From Mesostigma viride (Eukaryota; Streptophyta; Mesostigmatophyceae; Mesostigmatales; Mesostigmataceae), in assembly GCA_009746045.1 (NCBI GenBank), contig RPFO01000127.1, forward strand, positions 1,818,011-1,882,010: 64,000 nucleotides of DNA. Direction: 5' to 3'. The notes beneath the pieces were generated by a model. That model had not been told where the DNA came from. It worked only from the letters and a program-made list of their open reading frames with translations, and made no database searches. Shown one piece after another: positions 32,395 to 57,400 of the stretch; positions within the stretch are counted from its first letter, which is position 1; every line of letters starts with the position of its first letter. Both the position numbers and the translations under genes were made by a program.

Positions 32395-32600
32395 AATTAA
32401 TTAGACTCGTGCTCCCGTTGGGGAGTCACGGAGCATTAACCCTGATGGATGGATGGGTGCAAACAGTCCTACCGGTCTAATCTATCTACAACATCTATCT
32501 ACAACAACTAGTCTAAGCTCTCTACCCTAGCTGTCTGGCGTGCTTACACTAGCACATGCTCTCACCACACAGAATGACGGAGGCGCCGCTTAGCCTAGTA
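32395..32600 (-). mobile_element. LINE 3' end with TTAA tail
   Basis: TTAATTAATTAGACTCGTGC then the hairpin GTGCTCCCGTTGGGGAGTCAC, GGAGCATTAACCCTGATGG, a short CATC run (inverse) and CCTACCGGTCTAATCTATC. It is the same 3' UTR as 63455-63600 (-) and 11290-11390 (+). Confidence 0.7.
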
Positions 32601-32752
32601 CACTTCAGGACGTGATGTCTACACTTCCCTTCCACTAATGCACCCCTGCCATGACGCCACTGACATGCATGAGCACCAATGGCGGGGACATGTCGCACGT
32701 TTTGTCTCCAAAGAATGAAATAATCCAAAGACATGTCCAAATGTCGGGATAT

Positions 32753-35344
32753 TTACAAGGCGAGGAAAGCCACCGCAGCGCCTGCGGCAGCCAGGGCCAG
32801 CGACGCCCGCGTGACAATGCCAGCATTGTCCTCTTCCGGCACTAGTAGCACTTTGTCAATCACATGCACGACGCCATTCACGCCGACCAAATCCTTGACA
32901 ATCACCGTGGCATCGTTAATTTTCACGGTCGACCCTGAGATGGTCACCTTCACAGACTCGTTGGCCCGCAGCGTGGCCAGCTCCTGCCCATTGGTCAGCT
33001 GGAAGGAGAGCGCAATGTCACCCACCACGTGGTACCGCAGGATATCTGCCAGGTCAGACCTGGCGAGCAGCTGGCTGGCGTTCACGTTGAGCTTAGCCAG
33101 CAGGGCAACGAAGGCCGCGTTGGTCGGTGAGAACACGGTCAGCGTGGCGGTGGGGTCATCCAGTGCGCTGTGCAGCTCCGCCTGGCAGCCCACCCATGAG
33201 AATAGAAGCCCCCCCCCCCAAAAAAAGTCATGCCACCCACAAAAAATCATGGCCACCCACAGGAAAATTTGTACCCACCAAACAAGATTAGTGGCCACCT
33301 GCAAAGGAAATGGGCCCACACGGAAAAATTTATGGTCACCCACAAAAATTGAGAGCACTCGAGTTAACATACCATGCCTGCGTGGTGGGGTGATTGACGT
33401 GAAAATATCTGGCACAGCCTCGTGAAAGCTGAAGATGCTGCCTAAGCGTATGCAGGTGAAGTCCAAGTACAAACCATAACATGTAGCCGACTGCCAAGCA
33501 AGAACAGAACAAATGAGAAGACAACGAAACAGACAGCAGAACAAAAGGCAGGCCCCATCCAAGTGATGGGATTTAAATTAAAACGAAAGCAAGGGAAACT
33601 ATAATGCTCCCAGCATAGTGTCCAGAGCACATAGGGACGACATGGCTGTCGAGACAAAGAACAAATGGAAACATACATAAGCAAGGGCCGGTGCTTCTCA
33701 CAGTGCACTGTCCGGAGCACAAAGAGACAAATAAACAGACAACCATTGAAGGAAACATACTGAAGGGACTCTGCCACTCACCGTGCCGCATCCACTAGTA
33801 CAAATAGGGACGGAACAGCAGACATGACACAAGACAAACAGCACATCGAGACAGACAGGAGTCAGGGGCCTTACCGCTCCAAGGGCAGCATCCAGCACGG
33901 TGTGTGTAACAGAGGATTGGATGATGTCATCGACGGTGGGCAGAGTCAGCACGGCGTCGATGACGTGGATGACGCCATTGTCCAGCGGGATGGTCGCAAC
34001 CACGAGGGCCCCGTCCACGCGGACGATGGCACCCGTGACGGTCAGGTTGAGAGAAGAACCCACCCCGGTGGTGTACAGGCCCGCAGCGGGCGTGACGTAC
34101 TGAGGGGATGGGTCATGTGTGGGGAGAGGATGGGCCCGGGGGGGGCAGGGGAGGGGTTGAGGTTAGGGATGCCACAGTAAGGCATTGAGCAGGTCGCCAA
34201 TGTGGGCGGGTGAGCTTGCATGTGCGAATGCGTGTGTGTGGGTGTGTGAGTGGGTAAGCGTGTGTACGTTGCGGGAGGCAATGGGTGGGGTGGGGTGGGG
34301 TGGGGTGGGGTGGGGTGGGGTGGGGTGGGGTGGGGTGGGGTGGGGTGGGGTGGGGTGGGGTGGGGTGGGGTGGGGTGGGGTGGGGTGGGGTGGGGTGGGG
34401 TGGGGTGGGGTGGGGTGGGGTGGGGTGGGGTGGGGTGGGGTGGCGTGGGTTGGGTTGGGTTGGGTTGGGTGTGGGTGTGGGTGTGGGTGTGGGTGTGGGT
34501 GTGGGTGTGGGTGTGGATGTGGGTGTGGGTGTGGGTGTGGGTGTGGGTGTGGGTGTGGGTGTGGGTGTGGGTGTGGGTGTGGGTGTGGGTGTGGGTATGG
34601 GTGTGGGTGTGGGTGTGGGTGTGGGTGTGGGTGTGGGTGTGGGTGTGGGTGTGGGTGTGGGTGTGGGTGTGGGTGTGGGTGTGGGTGTGGGTGTGGGTGT
34701 GGGTGTGGGTGTGGGTGTGGGTGTGGGTGTGGGTCTGAGTGTCGGGTGGGGTGGGGTGGGGGGAGACATGGTGAAATGTTGAGATTTGACCTTTAACTAC
34801 ACGTGGAAGACCCTTCAGACCTTTCCGTCAATCAGGGGGATGGACTGGATGGGGGCATGTAAAAATCGTGTAGGCAACTGGGCAAGCTATGTTCTATAAC
34901 TAGTCATGCCAGTTGTGACTAGACAAGCGAGACACCAGCAAATGGTAGCAGTCAATAGAAAAGAAAATCGGGTATGGTGAGCAGAACCTCAAAAAACACA
35001 GCAACTGCCCGTTTATATCTCTGGCTGGCCAAATGCCATGATGCGGTGCTTACGTTGCCAGGGACGACGTGGTGCATCAGAATCCTTGGCAGATAAGGGG
35101 CGGAGAGGAGGGCCAAAATGCCCAGGGTCCCTAGCGATGTCGTGAATGCGGTGTCAACTGGAGCGAACAGGGTAAACGGGCCAGAGCCCGCCAATATGGT
35201 GTTAAGGTTGGTCCGTACAAAGGCTTCTTGCAAGACTGTGAGTGTCTCGCTCCCGGCTACGTGTTGCGCGATGGTGGCAGCAGACGCTATCGATATTGTA
35301 AGGACGGCCACGGATAGGAAGAGAAGGGATTTGGTGCCTGCCAT
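32753..35344 (-). CDS. Secreted protein with two fasciclin (FAS1) domains, probable GPI anchor
   Basis: Three exons, 35054-35344, 33875-34099 and 32753-33181, joined in phase 0 with GT-AG introns, give 314 aa. Residues 2-22 are a signal peptide ([17 protein letters not shown]). FAS1 domain 1 spans about 25-155: [40 protein letters not shown], then [13 protein letters not shown]1 domain 2 spans about 163-285: [42 protein letters not shown]. The C-terminus ([20 protein letters not shown]) is a hydrophobic tail after small residues, as in GPI-anchored proteins. FAS1 proteins mediate adhesion at the cell surface or matrix. Intron 1 contains a long G-rich satellite. The start lies 987 bp from the divergent WDR83 start. 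Confidence 0.93.
34279..34765. repeat. G-rich satellite (GGGGT)n then (GTGGGT)n in FAS1 intron 1
   Basis: About 30 GGGGT units run to 34440, then TTGGG units, then about 45 GTGGGT units to 34735. G-runs lie on the strand opposite to the gene; the pre-mRNA would carry C-rich repeats. The many G3-G4 runs at short spacing predict G-quadruplexes. Confidence 0.95.
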
Positions 35345-36331
35345 GGTCGCTGGCCGCTACAACGTCGCCGGAGAGGAGGTGAAGGAAACGATGACCTCAC
35401 ACTCCAGCCTCCTTCCACTCTTTTTATCCCCTACTGGCCAAAATTCAGTCGGTTGGAGAATGTAATTCTACAAATGGGCTGGGCGTATGGGCCGCAAATG
35501 CAAAAGGAACATCGCAAGAGTAAGCCCCATTGTGTTGGTGGGTTGTCTCCCCACTGGCCACATTACTGTGCTATGGCGAGCTGCTCCACCCTCGTTGCCC
35601 ACGCCTCCCACTAAGGTCGTCGACAAGGCTCGGAGATAGGAGGTCCGACCTTTTCAGGTTGACACTTTCTGCCGCGGCGCCCGGGGACTTTCGCCCGGCG
35701 AAGTCTGCAACTGCTAGCAGCGCACTTTACGCCGAAGTGGCCCTTCGCGGTGTTCTCGGAATTTTGAAAAGCGCTGAATATATATACCGAAGTTCTTACC
35801 CATTCAAGACATCACTGGGTTTTTTAGCTTGGATCGACGGCTAGAAGAGAGTTTCTGCGTCGTTGCGGCGCGGCGATATGCTCACAATTGCAAGCGCTAG
35901 AGCGCAGCTGCAAGTGCTAGAGCGAAGTCTGTATTCTTAGAGCTCAAAGCTGTGATTGCCTGCAACAGCTACAACCGTCCGTGGTCACCTCCATATGGCT
36001 GCACTTCTGGGAATTGGAAGGACCAGAGCAGATTGCACGCGTAATAAGAACCTTAGCCGCCTTCAAGTAATTAGAACGGACGCATAATTGAAAAGTCGAC
36101 GACGAGATATATCGGGAATTGCCTTAGTTTTCCCCCACGTGTGAATTCGTGCCCGGCAACTTGCATGGGTTAATTGCGTTCGTGGTTTAGGTGCGACAAG
36201 TATGATGTGTGGACTCGTCATAACCAGGTTGCCTGCAGCATGGCCTTATCATAAGCATGTTAAGCTGTATCGAGGCAGCCATGCCCTCTCCTTGTCATTT
36301 TACAGGTTCTGCTTGACATGAGGGGGCAATA
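35345..36331. promoter_or_regulatory. Divergent intergenic region between FAS1 gene (-) and WDR83 gene (+)
   Basis: No conserved reading frame is seen. TATATATACC at about 35779-35789 faces the WDR83 side. The minus-strand side has CTCCTCTCC-type sequence near 35370 and a TTTTTATCCC motif near 35425. These are possible core promoter elements only. Confidence 0.4.
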
Positions 36332-49098
<12,767 letters not shown>

Positions 49099-49517
49099 TC
49101 GCAAGAAAGCTTTATATTGTGTCACACGGCGTCGTGTCTGGATTGGATCTTGGCCAGTACTCCGGGGTACCGTTGGGGAAGTACCCAAATGATGATTAAT
49201 ATTAAATTTGAGTGAGTGTAGCCGCGAAAACAACCTAAGGTAACGCTCATCTAATCTAGGCTACAAATATCCTAATCTTCCTAGTATCTGCCTAGTCATG
49301 ACATTAGGAACATAACTCCGTTGGGAGTACATGTAGCACATATCCCTGAGAAGGGGCATATGGCTTTTAATACTTTCTGGGCTACTTCCTGCAAGGGTGG
49401 GAATGTAAGCTACCCTTGCTCTAGGTGCACCAGGGCACCTGCACCCTCATGATCTATCACGCTATGCCCAGCTAAGGGGTAGCATGTCATGGGGGGGAAG
49501 ATCATCATGGCTATACA

Positions 49518-49785
49518 AGATCTCGAGTGATTTATCTAGTACCAAATCCGAAAGGCTTGCATCACTCCCCGGACAGGAGAAATTTTGCGGATGACTGTAG
49601 GTGTAAGTTGGCGATGCCATGGTAACCGGAGACGTCCGTCCTATTGTCAGCAAAATTTGGTGCGAAAGGTCCCCAGTTCGATTCAGGTCGGATTCATTTG
49701 TAGATCGCGTTTTCCGCGTTTTCCGCGGCCCGGCACTGAACGCAAAGGTTTTCACCTTTGCGGAGTGTCTGATCAGAATACAAGA
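49518..49785 (+). mobile_element. SINE-like family S element inserted in retroelement 3' UTR
   Basis: ATACAAG precedes and follows the insert (…CTATACAAG/ATCTCGAG… and …TGATCAGA/ATACAAGAGC…). A B-box-like AGTTCGATTCAGGTC lies at about 49676. It matches 8421-8690 in inverse. Confidence 0.65.
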
Positions 49786-50087
49786 GCTAGGGCATGGCTT
49801 CTCAACAGAGAGCATCTCTCTGCAGAGGCATAGCATGGCTAAATTCTTAATGCAAAATCCATGGGGGGTTCCATTATAGGCATGGCATGGCATTTTTCCG
49901 CGTTTTCCGCGGCCCGGTACTGAACGCAAATGGTTTTCACCTTTGCGGAGTGCCTGATCAAATAGGCATGGCTTTGCTAAATTTTGAAGGCATCATCCAT
50001 GGGGGCCATTATGGGCGCACATGCGCGTGGGCCACATGCTAGGCTAAGCCCAGGTGACTAATCTACACTACTGGTATATATTCCCTA

Positions 50088-51446
50088 GTCTGAGGTGGCA
50101 GGGGGTGCCTGCCAGGGCTTGTGGTCAACGTGGATGACCGCCCCCCTCCAGTATACCGGCTTCCCCCCTGCGCTCTGCCGGAGCTGAAGGTAGGTCGGCC
50201 ATAGCTCGCGTCACCGCTGTTGCTGGGCCAGGGTCAAGTCGTCGTCAGCGTGAAGCGAGTCTCCGAGAGCTTCTTGCGGCATTTGAGGAACGCCAGCTTG
50301 TCCGCCATGTACTTACAGGTGAGGAGCACAGGTGCCGGGCCAGCCTTACCCCACGCGCGGGGAAGGCGGACAGCCGACATCCGCAGCTCACCAGGGAGTT
50401 GCATGGGGGCAAAAATGGCGCGCTTAAATGCCTCGAGAAGGCTTGCGGAGGTCTCACCTGCCGGCTGGTCGAAGTGCTTGACGATGACATTGTGGCTGCG
50501 CTTGGTGATGTCGGCCTCCTCGCGAAGGTCGAGGGCTTGTTGCTTGAGTTGTGCCGCGATGGTGGAGGTGGTGGAGGTGGTGTGCTGCTTAAGCAAGTCC
50601 GCCCAGGTGGAGGGAGCATCGCCGGCCGGGCCAGCAGGTGCCGGCTGGGCGGCGATGTCCTTCACCGCCTGGGCGGTGAGGCCGGCGGTGTCGTGCAAGC
50701 ACTCGAGGGCGGTGGCGGTGGCTTGAAGGCGTAGGTCGAGGTCGAGGAGCTGCCCAGGCTTTGATGTCGGCAGTGGAGGCGGAAATGGCAGTGGAGGTGG
50801 AGGCGACGGTGGTGGAAAGGTGAGGAAGTTCAGTAGCCAGCGTGCCGCCCATTGCTGCCACATCGGCGGCAAGGGGGGTCACGTGCTGCTGAAAGGCTTC
50901 CGTGAGGATGGAACGAAGGGTGGGGGCTGAGATGGATGGAGCCCAGATCTCGCCGTCAGAGCGCATGAGAAGGGAGTTGAGGATGGCGTGTTGGAGGTGG
51001 GCACGGCTGCGCCCGTCCAGCGTGCTGATGTTGTACCACCAGCTGCCATCCGAGCAGATGAGGCGATTGATGTCGTGGAGATGGAGGCACAGGTCGTAAA
51101 GCGAGGCGTAGTCCCCGTGGAAGATGCAATGCAGGGCAGTTGCAGGGGACATGGTGGTCCAGTCGTGGTCATCGACCTTGAAAGGTTCAGGCCGAAAGCG
51201 CGGTTCTTTGGGGCGTGAAACCCCTCCGGCCTGTGCTGTCGGCTGGGCGGCTGCGTTTAGGGTCAGGCGATGCCGATGGCGAGGCATTGAGCCCGGGAGG
51301 TTGCTGGGCGACCACCAGTGCACGACTAGTGTCACCGCTGCCTGCCGGACCTGATGGCGAAGCTGCAGCCTGAGCTGCAGACGGATTTTCATGGCCGAGC
51401 GCATATCCGCCAACCTGCGTTGCGTCAAGGGGCGTTTGCTCGTCAT
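50088..51446 (-). pseudogene. Retroelement ORF1 (L1-type ORF1p-like), frameshifted
   Basis: It starts MTSKRPLTQRRLADMRSAMK. The middle includes ALHCIFHGDYASLYDLCLHL ... SDGEIWAPSISAPTLRSILT. After a frameshift near 50760 it gives TAGLTAQAVKDIAAQPAPAG and KRSHNVIVKHFDQPAGETSA, then VRLPRAWGKAGPAPVLLTCK. A further shift near 50205 leads into AQQQR and RELWPTYLQLRQ ... VYWRGAVIHVDHKPW. The last part is the ORF1 C-terminal domain, which binds RNA in L1-type elements. The frame is broken, so it is not a functional gene. Confidence 0.75.
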
Positions 51447-51639
51447 GAATATACTGCGTAATAGATTCGGAAATTTATATCAGCATGTGCGTCTTAGAAA
51501 GACGAAGCGATACTGATATTCACGGCTAAATTCGGTGCTCAAACGCGAAAGTTATGAGCTCCGCCGTCAGCCATGGCTACCTCGTGGCTCGTGGCCGCCG
51601 TCAGCCATGGCTACATCGTGGTTAATTAATGTTAGTCTG

Positions 51640-51879
51640 AATTGTCTCAAGTTGATCAAGTCATGCACAGGCCTTTAATTCTCCATTCCTCGATCCCTCG
51701 ATCAATCTAGCTGGATCGATAATGCGGGGGACGAAATTTTTAGATCGAAGATGTAAGTGGTACGTACGTGTGATTGTCTTATATACCATAAGCGCAGATA
51801 AGGAGCTAGTGATCGATTCCATGTGCCGGTCAGGTTTATTCAACCATATTGAGCTCCTCTTGAGCTAGCTAGACAAAAA
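51640..51879. other. Short intergenic stretch, nothing recognised
   Basis: It lies between the retroelement 5' end (followed by GGTTAATTAATG) and the stop of the coiled-coil gene. It would hold the latter's 3' UTR on the minus strand. No repeat or frame of note. Confidence 0.5.
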
Positions 51880-53469
51880 CTAGCTCGGGCCATGCCTTTG
51901 GTGTACGTCAACCTCCATGCCTTCCATCACTGAAGCTAAATGCCTCTGTAAAATGGCATACTTTTCTTGGAACGCTGCCTCCACTTGCTGGCGCTGCATC
52001 ACAAGCGTTTCCTGTATAGGACAAGGAACCCAGTAGTGGACAAAGAACCCGGTATAGCGGTTGGGAAACACTTGAACTTAAATGCCAAGTAGGACCATTT
52101 CAATTGCTAAGTTCCTAAGGGACAAACGCATGTGCTGTCATACTATGCTCTCAAACAACGAGCAACAGTGATGTGCCTCAGCAGCAATCAGTGCATGTTT
52201 GCCTACTTTGCACGCTCAATCTTACTACCCAAGTCCACAAATGCTTAGTCATTCTGCCATCCCTTAACCTGAGTCCCTGAAGCAATGCTGACAGTAAATA
52301 TGTGGATACCAAGGCCATTGATGGCTGAAATCAAAGGTACTACCTGAGAAGAGAAACGTGACCTGTGCCCCCTGACATGGGCACTGGCCGCAATCGAGCT
52401 AGATTACATGCACTAACTAAATGTCATCACCCGCGAGCCCTGTTTGCTCAAGCGCTGCCATAATTTCCAATAAGCCAACAGATTACTTTCACATTGAAAA
52501 AAAAAAAAAGGTGAAGCGGGGACACTACAAATTGGCTTGAAAGGCAGGCTGCATCAACGCTTGACGTTGCATTTGCCATGCCACAAATTTTGTTCTGGGA
52601 TTTCAAGGGTCTTTGAAAGGAGTTGAAGGTCTGAAGGGGCTAGATGGATCAAGGGGAAGCCAGGCGTAGCATGCGAGGATGGGAGAGAGGCATTCACCCC
52701 CTGGGCTGATAGGGAGAATACCCTAAAGTATTATGGCCTGCTCTCTTACTGTACATTTGCAACTCCCTTTTCTGAAATTCATGCTGCTCTCCATTCTGCT
52801 GTTCTCCTCCATTTTGTGAAGACTCGCATGTGCACCATCATTAAATACCTGTTTCATGCGAATCTCATTGTTCGCCTCCACGATTGCAGCATTAGAGTCC
52901 ACCAAAATGGCTTCCATATTCCTGAGAGAAAGCAAGTGCATGGATCAGCAAAACAATTTCAGTCTACAAAACAACTCGAAAGCTAGGAGGAACAGCTTCG
53001 TAAATTGAAAGCTCCTTTGGCTTTAAGAGTTTGAGGAGCTGTTCAAAACCACACAGAAGGAAAAGTATAAGACCTTGGCAAAGGCATTGTGCGAGAGGGA
53101 AATGTTGCAAGGCTCACCTCAAAATAGGCTGAACCGTCTCATTTATGTGAGACCCCAGGAACTGCAAGGTGTCCTCTGCAACCGTGCACGAGTAACGTCA
53201 AAGCCAGGGAAGCAAAATCTGTAAGATTTGGAACCAACGACAATGATTGATCGTATGCCAACTGACAAGAGCATGTAGAACCTCGGTATCAAAATGGACT
53301 ATTACGCACCAGTAAGGATGGACTTAATCCAGTGGATATCGCAGGCCTGTATTTCATTGTCCTCCCCCTCTGCGGGTTGATTCAGGCGGTTTGCCTCGTT
53401 CATGTCATGACCAGGTTCCTCGGCTCTCGCCTCCTTGGCTTTGCCCGCTTTGTTATTCTCGGGATTCAT
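51880..53469 (-). CDS. Small coiled-coil protein, unassigned (possibly BLOC-1/BORC snapin-like)
   Basis: Four exons, 53310-53469 (ATG), 53118-53175, 52849-52921 and 51880-52011, join in phase by GT-AG introns to a 140-aa protein. Residues 1-45 are charged and probably disordered (NPENNKAGKAKEARAEEPGH). From about 49 (IKSILTEDTLQFLGSHINET) to 125 the chain is helical with heptad-like spacing (ILRNMEAILVDSNAAIVEAN, QRQQVEAAFQEKYAILQRHL). Size and a hydrophobic 'FLxxxINxxVxPILxxM' start recall small helical subunits of BLOC-1/BORC such as snapin, but I cannot establish homology by eye. Introns of 134 to about 840 bp contain no repeats, unlike the neighbours. The consistent phases argue that the gene is real. 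Confidence 0.7.
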
Positions 53470-54445
53470 CTTTCAAAACTGCTGCGAAACAGAAATCAAA
53501 TTATGCATCGAACGCAAGTGAAGCGCACTATATCTTTCAAGCAAGAACTTCAGGCACTATATAAAGCCATTCAACAGATCCGAGTGCCCGGAATCGAGGT
53601 GCACCGGAATCGACTCTAGAAATCAGTGCTTCACTAGAAAATTGGAAGTCCTGAGACAGGCCAAAAGGGCCGCCTTCTTACCGCAAGTACTTACTTTCAA
53701 GTTGACACGACGAATTCTTGCTTGCCACAACGCGGTAATTTAAAATTGTAAGGAGTGGTATATAGCAGAAGCAAAACAAAATATGCACGGATACAGGAAA
53801 GACTTCCGACAAGCGGTTTCCACTTCACCAGCGCATTACCGTGAGCGCGCCTTCATCACTCAAGTCAACCCTCCGCCTCTCCGCGCGATTTTTGTGGATT
53901 TGGCGCCAATTGGTTTTCCTGCGTCAGGCCGTCTGCAACATCCGAGTGGGCGGTCTCGTCAGGGATGCAGTCATCTCCGCACGCCAAGTACGGATTCATC
54001 GGTTTCAGTGCGTTGCTATCGTTGCTCTCCCTGCTCTCGCCGTAGTTGTTGAGTTGCTCTTGCCGTACATAGATGCGCGCGACTTGACGCAAGCCATGGG
54101 CCTGGCGTTTGGGGTGGGCCATCCGTGGCAAACGAGCCACGAGGCAGGCAAACACGAGGTGTTTTTTTGTTGTGGTACGACGATTTCCAAGTCCATATAT
54201 ACAACCACTCTGTCGCCCATGGTACACGGTCGTCGATGCGAGGTCGCCAATTGCTGCGCATGTCTTCCCGGTGACAAGGCCAGCGCAGAAATTCGTGTAT
54301 TAGGAGGCGGCGCAATTCAGGAATAGCCCAATTGCCAGAGTTTCCTGTCCTCAATTGACGTGCTCATCCCATGGAATTCCGTCCCACCTACACCGCGGCC
54401 CGACGTCCTTTGCCGGTGTGGCATTGATTGCACGAGAATCTGGAG
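53470..54445. promoter_or_regulatory. Divergent intergenic region between the coiled-coil gene (-) and the RING gene (+)
   Basis: About 1 kb with open frames up to 160 codons (for example 53841-54326) that show no domain. It probably contains 5' UTRs and promoters for both directions; no clear core element was recognised. Confidence 0.4.
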
Positions 54446-57400
54446 ATGCAAAGACGTCAACCAAGTGGAGGAGGGCTGAACGTCACGGGACAGTGTCTGG
54501 GGGAAGATAGAAAGGAATTTGGAGCAGGTGGAAGCGTGAGGCAGATGGGGCCGGCGATTGCAGGCGAATTTGCCTCTGATTCCCGTAATCCCGCAGACGG
54601 GGAGGCTCCACAATCCTGCCCGCTGCCCGCGCTGTTCCCAAACGGCGGGTTGCACAGTGGCGCCCACCACCCAGTGGCGCGGGCCCAGCGTAGCGCGTCT
54701 GACGTGGATGCGCGGTCACGGGCTGCCTCCGTGGGGGATCCTTTGTTTCCAGGGGGCTCGGGAATTCAGCGTCACGGGCACAGCATGCCGCCGCGGCGTT
54801 CGCTGTTGCCGTCCCGGCCCACCCCCAAGGACGACAACCCTCCCGAGCCGTCCGACGAACCCATGCTGTCCGTACTGTCGCTGTCAACTACTCCCCCAGT
54901 CGACAGCCAGGCAGTATCTTTCCCTCGGCGGGCTCCCGAGCCGGCGGCAGGGCGTCGCGCCTCTGGTCCTTCTGCCCACGTGGGGCCTGCTGGACGGTGA
55001 GTGGAATTTTCCATCTCCGACTCAAAGGCGATAATTATTTTAATGTGCCGAATTAAATTGGTTTACTTTTGAGCCTTAAATGCGATGCAAGAGGTTGCCC
55101 TGCGAACGAGTTGCCATTGGCAATTCATTGGGCTATACAGGGGGGTGATTCCTAGGCAATACTTAATACCACACACAGGTCAATAAGCCTGTGTGTGTGG
55201 ATTGAAGGCGTGACAGAGGGCACTATTTACTGAATGGGTTGATTCCTCGTGGGAGATCCACGCTCCATGCCCCATGATGTTGAGCCCTGGGGTCACCCTG
55301 GCTTGTCAATGCATCCATCTACTGGACTTATTCTTGCTGTGGCACCATCGAGGTAAGGTGGGCTGTGCGACATGGCCATTGCGTATGCCTCACCTACTAT
55401 AGTTTTAAAGGAGTGTACCATAATGTGTTTATGGGGTAGTCATGCATGGGTGCAGGGAATTCGAGTGCACAGTGCCCTTTTCTCCTTCTCCTGTGCGGTC
55501 TCGTGGCCATACCCAGTTGCACCTTGCTTCTGCCTCGCCATCTTCCGCATGCTCCCACCCTCATTGAGTCTTGTTCCCTACCGTGTGTGTGTGCTCACTG
55601 CCCTGTCGCCCCCGGTCACGCTTCCCGCCCATGCCCCGGTCACGCGCCCCGCCCATGCCCCGGTCATGCTCCCCGCCCATGCCCCGGTCACGCTCCCCAC
55701 CCATGCCCCGGTCACGCGCCCCGCCCATGCCCCGGTCACGAGCCCCGCCCATGCCCCGGTCACGAGCCCCGCCCATGCCCCGGTATTTAGTTGAAGTCAT
55801 GATATGATGGATTAGTCCCAGCATCGTGCCTGCATCGTTAATTTTTTTCGTCGCTCTCCTGTCAGCATCGCCCTGCCTCGTGTGCGCCACTGCTGCTTGT
55901 GTCGCTTCCCTTGTCTGCGTTGTTACTGCCTGTGTTGTGTCTATTATCTCCATGTCGCCTTTTGCATCGCCCCATGTCGCCTTTTGCATCGCCCCATGTC
56001 GCCTTTTGCATCGCCCCATGTCGCCTGTTGCATCGCACCACATCACGTTTGCATCGCCCCACATCACGTCTGCATCGCCCCACATCACGTCTGCATCGCC
56101 CCACATCACGTCTGCATCGCCCCACATCACGTTTGCATCGCCCCACATCACGTTTGCATCGCCCCACATCACGTTTGCATCGCCCCACATCACGTCTGCA
56201 TCGCCCCACATCACGTTTGCATCGCCCCACATCACGTTTGCATCGCCCCACATCACGTTTGCATCGCCCCACATCACGTTTGCATCGCCCCACATCACGT
56301 TTGCATCGCCCCACATCACGTCTGCATCGCCCCACATCACGTTTGCATCGCCCCACATCACGTCTGCATCGCCCCACATCACGTTTGCATCGCCCCACAT
56401 CACGTCTGCATCGCCCCACATCACGTTTGCATCGCCCCATGTCGTGTCTGCATCGCCCCACATCACGTCTGCATCGCCCCACATCACGTCTGCATCGCCC
56501 CACATCACGTCTGCATCGCCCCACATCACGTCTGCATCGCCCCACATCACGTCTGCATCGCCCCACATCACGTCTGCATCGCCCCACATCACGTCTGCAT
56601 CGCCCCACATCACGTCTGCATCGCCCCACATCACGTTTGCATCGCCCCACATCACGTCTGCATCGCCCCACATCACGTTTGCATCGCCCCACATCACGTC
56701 TGCATCGCCCCACATCACGTCTGCATCGCCCCACATCACGTCTGCATCGCCCCACATCACGTCTGCATCGCCCCACATCACGTCTGCATCGCCCCACATC
56801 ACGTTTGCATCGCCCCACATCACGTCTGCATCGCCCCACATCACGTTTGCATCGCCCCATGTCGTGTCTGCATCGCCCCACATCACGTTTGCATCGCCCC
56901 ACATCACGTTTGCATCGCCCCACATCACGTCTGCATCGCCCCACATCACGTCTGCATCGCCCCACATCACGTCTGCATCGCCCCACATCACGTTTGCATC
57001 GCCCCACATCACGTCTGCATCGCCCCACATCACGTCTGCATCGCCCCACATCACGTTTGCATCGCCCCACATCACGTCTGCATCGCCCCACATCACGTTT
57101 GCATCGCCCCACATCACGTTTGCATCGCCCCACATCACGTCTGCATCGCCCCACATCACGTCTGCATCGCCCCACATCACGTTTGCATCGCCCCACATCA
57201 CGTTTGCATCGCCCCACATCACGTCTGCATCGCCCCACATCACGTTTGCATCGCCCCACATCACGTTTGCATCGCCCCACATCACGTCTGCATCGCCCCA
57301 CATCACGTCTGCATCGCCCCACATCACGTCTGCATCGCCCCACATCACGTTTGCATCGCCCCACATCACGTCTGCATCGCCCCACATCACGTCTGCATCG

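Larger units (their letters stand above)
49290..51620 (-). mobile_element. ORF1-only (HAL1-like) retroelement, nearly complete, with nested S element
   Basis: Read on the minus strand: 5' UTR from about 51620, ORF1 (51446 to about 50088), 3' UTR, hairpin CTCCCAACGGAG at about 49317-49328 and element end near 49290. The 3' UTR holds an S insertion (49518-49785) flanked by ATACAAG and a second S fragment at 49895-49960. No reverse transcriptase is encoded between the ORF1 stop and the 3' end. The architecture equals 19805-29690 (+) minus its transposon. Confidence 0.75.

Noticed and set aside
34279-34765. Interstitial telomere
   Set aside because: Units are GGGGT and GTGGGT, not TTTAGGG or TTTTAGGG, and the array lies inside an intron of an intact gene.
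53841-54326. 161-codon plus-strand frame
   Set aside because: No domain, signal or splice support, and overlapping frames on the other strand are equally open; it lies in a likely divergent promoter region.
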